Shown: piece by piece, positions 26,570 through 35,263 of the stretch
How the letters are laid out: the number at the start of each line of letters is the position of its first letter
How positions within the stretch are numbered: the first letter of the stretch is position 1
NCBI GenBank assembly: GCA_963779515.1
Contig: CAVZYN010000001.1
Span: 992,001 to 1,056,000, forward strand
Direction: 5' to 3'
Length of the DNA stretch: 64,000 nt
Source of the DNA: CAVZYN01 sp963779515
GTDB lineage: Bacteria; Pseudomonadota; Alphaproteobacteria; Rhizobiales; Hyphomicrobiaceae
Translations under genes and position numbers: made by a program
The notes under the pieces: generated by a model
Told to the model about the DNA's origin: nothing
The model's input: the letters and a program-made list of their open reading frames with translations, nothing else
The model's database searches: none

Positions 26570-28218
26570 ATGACCCGCGTCGCGCTTTACGCCCGATACT
26601 CCTCCGACAATCAGCGCGAGGCGTCGATTGAGGATCAACTCCGGCTCTGCCGCATCTATGCGGAAAAACAAGGCTGGACCATTGTCGGCAACTATTCAGA
26701 TAAGGCCGTGTCCGGGGCTTCGCTCGTTCGTGCCGGTATCCAAGGGCTGCTTGTCGACGCCCTCGATGGCCGGTTTGATATCGTGCTGTCCGAAGCGCTC
26801 GATCGCATCAGCAGGGATCAAGAGGATGTGGCTGGAATCTTCAAGCGCATGGCGTTTGCGACGGTGAAGATCGTCACCCTGTCCGAAGGGGAGATCACGC
26901 ACCTGCACGTCGGGCTCAAAGGCACAATGAATGCGCTGTTCCTGAAAGACCTCGCCGACAAGACGCGGCGTGGATTGCGCGGCCGGGTCGAGGCCGGCAA
27001 GTCTGGCGGCGGTCTCTGCTACGGGTACGAGGTCGTGAAGCAAACCGACAGCGCCGGCGAGCCGGTATGCGGTGGCCGTCGCATTGTGCCGGAGGCAGCC
27101 GATGTTGTGCGGCGCATTTTTCGAGACGTTTGTCAGCGGACATTCCCCGCGCCGTATTGCCTTCGCGCTCAACAAGGACAGCATCCCCGGCCCAGACGGC
27201 TCGGCCTGGGGCGACACCACCATCCGCGGTCATGTCAGTCGGGGCACCGGCATCCTCAACAACGAACTCTATGCCGGCCGCCTCGTCTGGAACCGGCAAC
27301 GCTATCTGAAGGACCCGAGCACCGGCCGCCGCGTGTCGCGCCTCAATCCGCCGAGTGAATGGATCACCGTCGACGTGCCCGACCTCCGGATTGTTGACGA
27401 TGATCTTTGGCAAGCCGCGCGCCGCCATCAGGCGGCATGGCCAAGGTGTTCGAGGCCACAACCAACGGCGTTCGCATCGCTCGCGCCAAGGCGCGTAGCG
27501 GATTGCGCCGTCCGAACTACTTGCTGTCAGGGCTTCTCATCTGTGGATGCTGCAACGGTAAATATGGGCTTGTCGTTGGCGACCGTTATGGCTGCCTCAA
27601 CCGCCATCGCCGCAACACGTGCGACAACGGCCGCACCATTCGCCGCGCCGTCATTGAAGAGCGTGCCCTCACGGGGCTCAAAGAGAAACTGGTGTCCGCC
27701 GATGCCGTTGCCGAAGCGGTCCGCGCCTATCACGAAGCCATGAACCGCGAGAAGCAAGATCAGCGCGCCCAGTCGAGCGCCGACCGGCAGACGCTCGTCA
27801 AAGTCGAGCGCACGATCAAGAGCATCATCACCGCCATTGAGGACGGCATGTACCAACCGTCGATGAAAGCCCGCATGGATGATCTGGAGCGGCAGAAGGC
27901 GGAGATCATGGCGCGCATCGCCGTCGAGACGACGCCACTGCCGGACGTCAATCCGAACATTGCGGACATCTACCGCCACAAGGTCCAGCATCTCAGCGCG
28001 GCGTTGGCTGACCCCAAGACAACCCAGGAGGCCACAATGGCCATTCGATCGCTGATTGGCGAGATCGTCTGATGCCCGGCGACAAGCGCGGCGAGGTTCA
28101 CGCGACCTTACGCGGCGAGCTGATGAGCATCCTCGATTTCGCCGCCGGGCGCGGCGAGAAAAGAACCAACGTTCCGCGCGTTATAACAGCGGTGGCTTCC
28201 AGCCCCCGCAACCACTGA
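26570..28218 (+). pseudogene. large serine site-specific recombinase, frameshifted
   Basis: The N-terminal resolvase domain starts at ATG 26570 (GGAGAGG upstream): RVALYARYSSDNQREASIEDQ with the catalytic serine at S11 or S12, SGASLVRAGIQGLL, EALDRISRDQEDVAGI. Homology then moves frame near 27120 (FVSGHSPRRIAFALNKD) and near 27425 (RARSGLRR-type region, YLLSGLLICGCCNGKYG). The zinc ribbon (CGCC, RYGC, NTC) and a long coiled coil follow. A third lesion near 28070 separates the tail, which would end SSPRNH inside the attachment repeat with stop at 28218. Total intact length would be about 549 residues. It is the probable integrase of element 1, now inactive. Confidence 0.78.
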
Positions 28219-28941
28219 TAGTGTTCGTCCCGAGGCCGAAGTTCCCCGCGTGTTCCGCCCAGCGGCAAACGCGAGGATAGGCCCGAGCTCGCCGCTCAGG
28301 GTTGTGTGCACCTCGCCGCGGCTCGATCCCGGCATCAGCACGATTTCCCCGATCAGCGAGCGGATCGCCGCCTGGGCCTCCTGCCGCGCCTGCGGATCGG
28401 AGAGTGCTTCATGCAGCCGCATGACCTTCCGCCGATAGATCTCGGCGATGTTCGGGTTGACGTCGAGAGGTTGTGGCTCGGTCTCGGCGAGACGCACCGT
28501 CACTTCCGCCCTCTCCTGCTGCAGTAGCGCCAAGCGTGCTTTCATCGAGGATTCGTAGAAGCCATCCTCAATCGCCTTGATCATCTTTGCGACCGCGTGC
28601 TCGATCCTAGCGAGCGCGTCGCGGTCTGCGCTGGCCTGGGCCCGGCGCTCTTGATAGCGGCGGTTCATCTCTTGATGATACGCGCGCGCTGCCTCGGCCA
28701 CGGCCTCTGCCGACACGAGATTCTCCGTCAAGCCCTTCAGGGCGCGCTCCTCGATCTCGGCACGCTGGATCGTGCGATTGTTGTCGCATGTTCGCCGGTT
28801 GAAATGGTTGCGGCAGCCATACCGCTCCTTGTTGACGATGCCGTAGCGGCCTTTGCAGGCGCCGCACATCAGCAACCCCGAGAGCAAGAATATCGGACGG
28901 CGAGCGTGATGCATGTGCTTCGCTCGCGCCGCTCTGACGCC
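28108..28941 (-). pseudogene. serine recombinase C-terminal fragment (element 2)
   Basis: From about GVRAARAKH (28941) to the stop at 28108. It contains the recombinase zinc ribbon LLMCGACKGRYGIVNKERYGC, the coiled coil and SLIGEIVLMPGSSRGEVHTTL. It is homologous to residues about 290-540 of the plus-strand recombinase but clearly diverged, so it is not a recent duplicate. The catalytic N-terminal half is absent. Its last 30 codons run through the attachment repeat and antisense to the other recombinase. Confidence 0.78.
28198..28216 (+). repeat. attachment-site copy 2
   Basis: tccagcccccgcaaccact, identical to the tRNA-fMet 3' end at 19057-19075. The 3' ends of two convergent recombinase genes meet here. 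Confidence 0.82.
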
Positions 28942-29500
28942 GGCTGACGATCGCGCCCCACGTGCCGTCCTTGCGGGGCGCAAGGTTGAAAATAAATACG
29001 TGCGTGTGCAATTGCGGGTCGAGCGCGCGGCTCGTGTGATGCTCGAACGCCGCCATCAGAAGTCCGGCCGTGGGCTCGCGGATCGCGCCACCTTTGCCGC
29101 GACGTGCCCATGCGGCGGTGCTTTGCAGATGGGTTGCCGCCGCCATGACGGCGGCACGCTGCGCCTGCTCGATCCGAGGGCGTTTGTCGGCGTCCGACAA
29201 CGCCCACAACACAGACACGGTTTTCGGCGCGCTGAACGTCATGTCCCAACCCGCCGCGTGATTTTGAACCCTGCCGCCAAGGCGGGCCAACGTCGCGCCC
29301 GTCTTCGGATCGATGCCGTTCAGCGCCGCTTCGAACTCGGATCGGACGACGGGACCGTCGAGCGAAAGCCGCGCCGCCCCCTCCCCCGCCCACCGCCCAG
29401 GCGGCTCACCATGGCGCAAATAGTAGTCGTCGCGGCCAAGGTGACCGTAGTAGCCGAGTGCTGCTTGAACACCGCCACGGGCCGAGATTGAAGCAACCAT
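28941..29500 (-). pseudogene. MobF relaxase N-terminal fragment (element 2)
   Basis: About 187 residues from the ATG at 29500. Y18/Y26 and the three-His site (AFEHHTSRALDPQLHTHVFIF) are conserved. Homology stops after GTWGAIVSR at 28941, exactly where recombinase homology begins in another frame, so a deletion joined the two genes. About 80 percent similar by eye to the element 1 relaxase. It begins 3 bp after the coupling-protein stop. Confidence 0.78.
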
Positions 29501-29503
29501 AGG

Positions 29504-29780
29504 TCAGCCTCGAATCTCGCGAATGCGCTCTGCGGCCTCCGCCGACAATGGAGGTGACAGCGGACGCCGAGAAATAACTTCAGTATCGCCCTCGCGGCTT
29601 TCCGGACTTCGCGTCGACCAGATTGCCGGAACATGTCCCGGCCGCCGAACCGGCAATGTCACGAACGGCACGTGCATTTCGAGCACGTCGGGACCGAGGC
29701 CCAGCATCAGGGCGCGGATATGGTCGCGGCGCGGTCCGAGACGCGCAGCAATCTCGTCGGCGGTGATCACGCGGCGCATG
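29504..29780 (-). pseudogene. type IV coupling protein C-terminal fragment (element 2)
   Basis: Residues RRVITADEIAARLGPRRDH, VLEMHVPFVTLPVRRPGHVPA and AEAAERIREIRG match the C terminus of the element 1 coupling protein. Homology begins abruptly near 29780, next to the RTX fragment. An ATG at 29797 exists but lies outside the conserved part. Confidence 0.75.
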
Positions 29781-29786
29781 TGATGG

Positions 29787-30089
29787 ATGGACGTCATCTA
29801 CGACTTCGTGGCTGGCCGCGATCAGATCGATCTGAGCGCGTTCGACTTGAGCGGCGGCCTCGTCGAGATGGTGCTGGCGGACGACTTCACGGACGCCAAT
29901 GTGGCAGGCTTCTACAGCGGCGGCTCCGTGGCCGTGGAATACATCGGCGGCAACGGCGCAGGCTCGCGCGATGCGCGGATCTACGTCGATACCGACGACA
30001 ACGGCAACCTCGATATCGACACCGACCTGGTGATCGAACTCCACAACATCACCGACAACGCCTTGAGCACCAACGACTTCATCTACTGA
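29787..30089 (+). pseudogene. RTX / serralysin-type C-terminal fragment
   Basis: A 100-residue frame: DVIYDFVAGRDQIDLSAFD, then IYVDTDDNGNLDIDTDL and ELHNITDNALSTNDFIY. This is the C-terminal end of calcium-binding RTX/M10-serralysin proteins secreted by type I systems; the glycine-rich nonapeptide repeats and any catalytic domain are missing. It abuts the coupling-protein fragment, so the body of the gene was lost at that junction. A strong terminator follows. The ATG at 29787 is probably internal to the original gene. Confidence 0.7.
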
Positions 30090-30139
30090 AGTCCCCCCCG
30101 GCGCCGGCGGGAGCCTCGGCTCCCGCTGGATCCAAGTCG

Positions 30140-30169
30140 AAAAGGCTCGAGCCATGCTCGAGCCTTTTT
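30140..30169 (+). terminator. rho-independent terminator after the RTX fragment
   Basis: Perfect 12-bp stem AAAAGGCTCGAG / CTCGAGCCTTTT with a 5-nt loop and a terminal T run to 30169. Symmetric A and T tracts make it potentially bidirectional. Confidence 0.9.
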
Positions 30170-30417
30170 CGTATGCGCTGAGGCAACGCCGCCCGGCGCC
30201 GCCGTCAGCGACCGCTTCCTGAGAAGGTAGGTCCGCAGCCGCCTTGAGCTCGGCGCGATCTTGCGTTACTTGCGACGCTCGGCGAGCGGTCACCGCAAGC
30301 CCAGGACGTTCGAATTAGGTGGACGGCCAACACACGCGAGCGGAAACTCGATAGTGCCGTAGGAAACCATATAACGCCGCACCATGCGCAATCACGTCGG
30401 CTGACAGAACTGGCGCA

Positions 30418-31227
30418 CTACCCCGACCCGCCCCTCAAGATGTCCCACATGCTGCGCACGATCGTCGCCTCCGACGGCAGGTCCGCCTCGGGGAATTCCT
30501 TCAGCGCCTCCTGCCGCGCGGCATGGGCCACCACTTTCAGCTTCCATTCCGGATGAGCCGCGTGGAGCTGGCGAACGATCTCGGCCACGCGCGGCCAAGA
30601 CGGCTTTTGCGGGCGGCCGCGTGAGCGAGCGGTCTGCTCGTCGGGACCGTGGGGCTCGTCAACAATCGATATCCGCTCGGGCACTTCGACCACCAGAGCC
30701 GATGGGACACCGAGACCCTGTGCCGAGAGCCACGCCGTCAGCTTGGCAACAGGAACGACGATGGATTCGAGCTCGACACGCCCGTGATCGGGAAAGTCCC
30801 GGAACGGAATCGCGGTCAGTGCCGCGCAGGCTCCGGCCGGATCGTAGCTCGGCGCAAATCGCTCGAGGAGCGGCAACCACCGTGACTGCGTGCCGGGCAA
30901 CGCGTCGTGCGTTTCGAGTACACGCATGACGGTGTCGCGGTTGACGCCGTAGAAGCGCTTCGGTCGCGGGGCGAGAGCGGCCAGGTCCGGCGACAATTCG
31001 TGCCGCGGAACTTCGATTTCCATGTGCAGCCAATCCTCGGGCTGATTAGGAGCATCCAGGTCCAGCATGTGGCTCGCGGGCAATTCAAACTCACCGGAGA
31101 ACAGCGCGCGCTTGAGGAGATCCATCACGTCGCCGGCGGCCCGGTGCGCCGGCTCCTGCGCCATCAGCTCCGCCGCGCGCCCGAGCCTCATGTAGCCCTC
31201 GTCGAGTGGTGAAATCGGTTCGGACAT
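30418..31227 (-). CDS. hypothetical protein, possible cargo of element 2
   Basis: A 269-residue soluble, acidic-to-neutral protein from ATG 31227 (GGGAG 8 nt upstream). Visible parts are a helical N terminus (DEGYMRLGRAAELMAQE), a central region with WLPLLERFAPSYDPAGA, a basic linker TARSRGRPQKPSWPRV resembling an AT-hook-like or DNA-contacting tail, and a C-terminal helix pair ATIVRSMWDILR. The C-terminal RGRPQKPSW..EIVRQLHAAHPEW pattern occurs in phage or island proteins of unknown role. I do not recognise the family. It is intact, unlike its neighbours. Confidence 0.55.
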   Translation of the reverse strand: MSEPISPLDEGYMRLGRAAELMAQEPAHRAAGDVMDLLKRALFSGEFELPASHMLDLDAPNQPEDWLHMEIEVPRHELSPDLAALAPRPKRFYGVNRDTVMRVLETHDALPGTQSRWLPLLERFAPSYDPAGACAALTAIPFRDFPDHGRVELESIVVPVAKLTAWLSAQGLGVPSALVVEVPERISIVDEPHGPDEQTARSRGRPQKPSWPRVAEIVRQLHAAHPEWKLKVVAHAARQEALKEFPEADLPSEATIVRSMWDILRGGSG

Positions 31228-31430
31228 GTGCGGTGCTCCCAGCTTTCGCTTTTTTGGCTCTCGCTTTTTGGTTCGCTGTCTCTGTACGCGCTTCGCCCCT
31301 CGATGCGATTGCGACAGCCTCCGCAACCACCATCACGGGAGAGATCTCACCAGAACAGAGGCGGATCAATGGCCAAACACGGCAACCCTCAAATCGGGGT
31401 CGACAACAGACTCCACCAACCGCGGCAGCG

Positions 31431-31444
31431 AGCCCCCGCAACCA
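31431..31444 (+). repeat. attachment-site copy 3 (14-bp core)
   Basis: agcccccgcaacca, identical to the last 14 nt of tRNA-fMet (19060-19073). It marks the probable right end of the island; the core gene beyond it is the IlvD/Edd-family dehydratase. Confidence 0.65.
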
Positions 31445-31589
31445 ACCTTTTCAAGCACTTAGCGGGGTCCAAAGCCCGCTCTCCTGATTTACTAACGTGA
31501 TCTTTACTGGCCTCTCCTATGCTCCGGCGCCAACAACTCGTCCAGAGTAACCACGCGGGCCGCTTACCGCTCTCATTGTGGCTCCCGCG

Positions 31590-33506
31590 TCAGAAGGCTT
31601 TGCGGGTCTCGGGCCGATGCCTATTCGCTGGCACGAAACCTGACCGGCTCGCTTCGCGCGGCTGGCGCACCCAGACCTCTCGATTGGGATGCAAACCGCC
31701 GCCACGCGTGGCGGGCACGGCGTTCAGGCGCGCACGGTGGAGCAACCGCGTATCCGCCTCGCCGCAGTTGGGATGGATGCCGCCGTTGTTCGCCACCACT
31801 CTGTCCCACGCCGCCTTACGCTTGGCGAGGACCGCCGGTTGCAGCAACGCCGCGCAGTTGAGCTCGTTGGTGTTGAGATCGGCGATGATCTCATCGCCGT
31901 CCTCGATGAAGGCGATCGGACCACCCAGCGCGGCCTCGGGGCCGACGTGGCCGATGACGAGGCCGACGGAGCCGCCGGAGAAGCGCGCATCCGTCATCAG
32001 CGCGACGGTGATGCCGCGCTCCCGGCAGAGCGTCGTGATGCGTGACGTTGGATCGAGCATTTCGGGCATGCCAGGCGCGCCGCTCGGGCCCTCGTAGCGC
32101 ACGATGATCATGTCATTGTTTTGGAAACGCTCGGGCGACGTGTCGAGCGCCGCGATCAGCTCCTGTTCGCCCTCGAACACGCACGCCTTGCCGCGGAACA
32201 CGTTGTTCTCGAGCCCGCCTTCGTAAATTTGCGCCTTGGTGCGGGGGCCTTTGTTGTCGAGTCCGGTCTCTACGCCGGCGAGCTTGAGCACTGCGGAATA
32301 GTCCGGCGATAGGTTGCCGCCGAGCACGCGCAGCCCGCCCGTCGGCTTGTAGGGCTTAGCAACCGGATAGACGACCTTACCGTCGGCCGGCTTGGCGCCG
32401 AGGCGCTTGACCTGCGCCGCGAGCGTCTCGCCTGTGCATGTCATCACGTCGCCGTTGAGAAGCCCCGCCTCGAGCAACTCGCGGACGATCACTTGCACGC
32501 CGCCGACGTCGTCGATGTCGATCATCGAGTACTTGCCATAGGGCCGCGCATCCGTGAGCACCGGAACAACATGCTGCGAGAGATGATTGAACTCCTCCGG
32601 CGTCATGACCTCCTTCCAGAAATCGCCGTAGCCGGCGGCGCGCGCGATCTCCGGCGCGTGCAGCGTCACGTTGGTCGACCCACCGATGGCCATCGAGACG
32701 ATCATGGCGTTGCGGAGTGAATCGCGCACGACGATGTCGCGCGGCTTCAGACCTTTCGCGATCAAATGCGAGAGGTGTTGGACCAATTCCGCTGGGAACT
32801 CCTTCAGGCGGCGCGGGTCGTCCGACGGCGGCGCCACCATATGCAACGGTTGCATGCCGACAACACCGATGAAGGTCTGCATGGTGTTGTAAGTGAACAT
32901 GCCGCCGCAGCTTCCAAAGCCCGGGCAGGCATGACACGCAATGTGGTGGCGATGCTCGCGATCAGGGTGGCCTGCGACCTGATAGGCGCTGACGATGTCG
33001 AGCTTTTCGCCGGTTTTCGGATCGGTGCCCGGGCGGATCGGGCCATCCGACATGATGATCGCTGGCTCGTTGTGTTCGAGCAGCGCCGCGAGCGTTCCGA
33101 CCGGGGGCTTGTCGCAGGCAACGACGGCAATGGTGCCTGCCAGGCCCGTGGCGCTCAGATGTTCGCACAGCGCATCGTGTGTCACCTCGCGCCCGATCAG
33201 CGAGTAGCGCATTTCGCGCGTCCCGTTGCGGATGCCGTCGGAGGTCGCGATCGTATACTCTGGCTGGACGAGCCGCAGTTTCAGCTGCCCGGCTTGTTTG
33301 CCGATCCGTGCCTTGAGACTGGCATGGATTGCGTCGACCTTTGCGGCAACGCCCAGATAGCACTGGCTGTCGCCCTTGGTGCCGACCACGCCGACGGACG
33401 GCTCGTGAATGAGGTCAGTATCCGTTCCCAGTTCGCGCGCAAGCCCAATCGTCTGGGTGTTGCGGCCGGGATGGTGATCGATGATGACGACGCTTGATTT
33501 TTTCAC
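31590..33506 (-). CDS. IlvD/Edd-family dehydratase (iron-sulfur)
   Basis: A 638-residue dehydratase of the dihydroxy-acid/phosphogluconate/sugar-acid dehydratase family. The three iron-sulfur cysteines sit at family positions: C49 (GDSQCYLG), C131 (ACDKPPVG) and C200 (GFGSCGGMFTYNTM). MRYSLIGREVTHD, SMAIGGSTNVTLHAPEIA and FSGGSVGLVIGHVGPEAA are also diagnostic. The first 40 residues (SVVIIDHHPGRNTQTIGL) differ from the usual N terminus. Substrate cannot be told from sequence; a sugar acid is as likely as dihydroxyisovalerate. It is last in the long minus-strand run and next to glpD. Confidence 0.85.
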   Translation of the reverse strand: MKKSSVVIIDHHPGRNTQTIGLARELGTDTDLIHEPSVGVVGTKGDSQCYLGVAAKVDAIHASLKARIGKQAGQLKLRLVQPEYTIATSDGIRNGTREMRYSLIGREVTHDALCEHLSATGLAGTIAVVACDKPPVGTLAALLEHNEPAIIMSDGPIRPGTDPKTGEKLDIVSAYQVAGHPDREHRHHIACHACPGFGSCGGMFTYNTMQTFIGVVGMQPLHMVAPPSDDPRRLKEFPAELVQHLSHLIAKGLKPRDIVVRDSLRNAMIVSMAIGGSTNVTLHAPEIARAAGYGDFWKEVMTPEEFNHLSQHVVPVLTDARPYGKYSMIDIDDVGGVQVIVRELLEAGLLNGDVMTCTGETLAAQVKRLGAKPADGKVVYPVAKPYKPTGGLRVLGGNLSPDYSAVLKLAGVETGLDNKGPRTKAQIYEGGLENNVFRGKACVFEGEQELIAALDTSPERFQNNDMIIVRYEGPSGAPGMPEMLDPTSRITTLCRERGITVALMTDARFSGGSVGLVIGHVGPEAALGGPIAFIEDGDEIIADLNTNELNCAALLQPAVLAKRKAAWDRVVANNGGIHPNCGEADTRLLHRARLNAVPATRGGGLHPNREVWVRQPREASRSGFVPANRHRPETRKAF

Positions 33507-33622
33507 GAGCGGCTCCTTGCAACGCGGCAGTCCAGAGATTTTGCGTACCTGAAACCACCGCCGCGTGTCCAGACCGGACCTGGGACGCAGAGCAGCCTTT
33601 CCGTACCGTCGGGCTGCCGCGC

Positions 33623-35254
33623 TCAGGGCGTCTGGGCGGTGACGGGATGCGCGGCGGGCGCCGATGTGGCCTCAGCTTCACCGGACATCCAGGCGTCGAG
33701 GGCGGCGATTTCGGCGGGCGCCAGGCGCAGGCCGAGTTTCGAGCGGCGCCAGACGATGTCGTCGGCCGATCGCGCCCATTCGTGCGCCATCAGGTAGCGC
33801 ACCTCGGCGGCCGTCAGCGTCCCGCCGAATGCTTGGCCAAGGTCCGCCTGGCTCTGCGCGGGTCCGAGGATGGCCCACGCGCGCGTGCCATAGGCAGCGA
33901 TCAACCGGCGGCCATGGTTGGCCAGCAAAAACGGATAGTCCGCCAGCAGCTTTTTCTCGAGTGCCTCATGCGTGCCGGCGGCAAAATCTCCGCCGGGCAG
34001 CGGCGCGGTCCCTGTCCAACCCACTTTTGCCGCGACCGACCCGGCTGCGGCGGGCAGATGCGGCGTGAGCCGTTCGAGCGCTTCTTCGGCGAGCCGGCGG
34101 TAGGTGGTGATCTTGCCGCCGAAAATCGACAGCAGCGGCGCGCGCCCGGCGCCGGCATCAAGTTCGAACACATAATCGCGCGTGGCGGCTTTGGCTTCGC
34201 TTGCGCCGTCATCATAGAGCGGGCGCACGCCCGAGTAGCTCCACACCACGTGGCTCGGCAGCACGGCCTTGCTGAAATCCTTGCTGACGGCCTCGCACAG
34301 GTAAGCGATCTCCTCCTCGGTGGCGCGCACATTCGCGGGATCGCCGGTGTAGTCACGATCCGTGGTTCCGATCAGCGTGAATTCACCCTGGTAGGGAATC
34401 GCGAAGACGATCCGCCCGTCAGGGTTCTGCAGGATATAGGCGCGGTCATGGTCGAAGATCCGGCGAACGACAATGTGAGAGCCCTGCACGAGCCGCACCT
34501 TGGCTCTTGTATTGACGCCCGCGCCGTGCGCCAACACCTGCTCGACCCACGGCCCGGCAGCATTGACGAGTGTTCGCGCGCGGATCGTCTTCTGCCGCCG
34601 CGTGACCTGATCCTCGACGGTGAGGTCAAAGACCTCTCCATTGCGCACTGCTGTGACGGCGCGGGTGCGCGTTTCGATCACGGCGCCATGGTCTCGCGCG
34701 TCCATGGCATTGAGCGCGACCAATCGCGCGTCATCGACAAAGCAATCCGAATACTCGAACCCAGTGGTGAAGGCGCCGCGCTTCAGCGGTTGGCCTAAGT
34801 CATCGGTCGCGAGTGTGACGCGCCGCGTTCCGGGCAATTTCTTGCGGCCACCGAGGGTATCGTAGAGGAACAGACCGAGCCGTAGCAGCCACGCGGGCCG
34901 GAGCCCCTTGCGATGTGGCAGCACGAAACGGAGCGGGCGGATCACATGCGGCGCGATGCCCCAGAGCACCTCGCGTTCGATCAGGGCTTCGCGCACCAGC
35001 CGGAATTCGTAGTGCTCCAGATAACGCAGGCCGCCATGGATCAGCTTCGTCGACCACGACGATGTTCCGCTGGCGAGATCGTTCATTTCACAGAGGTACA
35101 CCGACAGACCGCGGCCTGCGGCGTCGCGGGCAATGCCGCAGCCATTGATGCCGCCACCGATAATGGCGATATCGACGATCCGATCCAGTGTCTGCTCCCG
35201 TGCTGGCGATAACGTCCAGATTGCACGAATCCGATTGTTCTCGCGAAAACGCAA
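33623..35254 (-). CDS. glpD: aerobic glycerol-3-phosphate dehydrogenase
   Basis: About 521-543 residues, FAD-dependent. It oxidises glycerol-3-phosphate to DHAP at the inner membrane and feeds electrons to quinone. The Rossmann FAD motif DIAIIGGGINGCGIARDAAGRG starts near residue 28. GTSSWSTKLIHGGLRYLE and YSGVRPLYDD and the C-terminal FGGKITTYRRLAEEALE are GlpD hallmarks. The start is uncertain: the longest frame opens with TTG at 35254, while GGGAG lies 6 nt before a CTG at 35188 that would match the family N terminus. It starts 9 bp after the TRAP permease stop. Confidence 0.9.
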   Translation of the reverse strand: MRFRENNRIRAIWTLSPAREQTLDRIVDIAIIGGGINGCGIARDAAGRGLSVYLCEMNDLASGTSSWSTKLIHGGLRYLEHYEFRLVREALIEREVLWGIAPHVIRPLRFVLPHRKGLRPAWLLRLGLFLYDTLGGRKKLPGTRRVTLATDDLGQPLKRGAFTTGFEYSDCFVDDARLVALNAMDARDHGAVIETRTRAVTAVRNGEVFDLTVEDQVTRRQKTIRARTLVNAAGPWVEQVLAHGAGVNTRAKVRLVQGSHIVVRRIFDHDRAYILQNPDGRIVFAIPYQGEFTLIGTTDRDYTGDPANVRATEEEIAYLCEAVSKDFSKAVLPSHVVWSYSGVRPLYDDGASEAKAATRDYVFELDAGAGRAPLLSIFGGKITTYRRLAEEALERLTPHLPAAAGSVAAKVGWTGTAPLPGGDFAAGTHEALEKKLLADYPFLLANHGRRLIAAYGTRAWAILGPAQSQADLGQAFGGTLTAAEVRYLMAHEWARSADDIVWRRSKLGLRLAPAEIAALDAWMSGEAEATSAPAAHPVTAQTP

Positions 35255-35263
35255 CCGGTTAAA

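Larger units (their letters stand above)
28198..31444 (-). mobile_element. deleted, inverted related element 2
   Basis: About 3.2 kb between the second and third copies of the tRNA-end repeat. Reading leftward from 29.8 kb: coupling-protein C terminus, MobF relaxase N terminus, serine recombinase C terminus. This is the same gene order as element 1 with the middle deleted. An RTX fragment and a 269-residue unknown gene fill the right part. The original right boundary is inferred only from the 14-bp repeat. Confidence 0.6.

Noticed and set aside
29779..29797. ATG at 29797 as the start of a separate small gene on the minus strand
   Set aside because: Homology to the coupling protein begins inside the frame and the start codon lies in the RTX side of the junction, so the frame is a truncated fragment.
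31590..31750. Frameshift suspected near the C terminus of the IlvD/Edd-family gene
   Set aside because: The ending resembles the normal C terminus of this subgroup (GGGLHPNREVW), so no lesion is needed.
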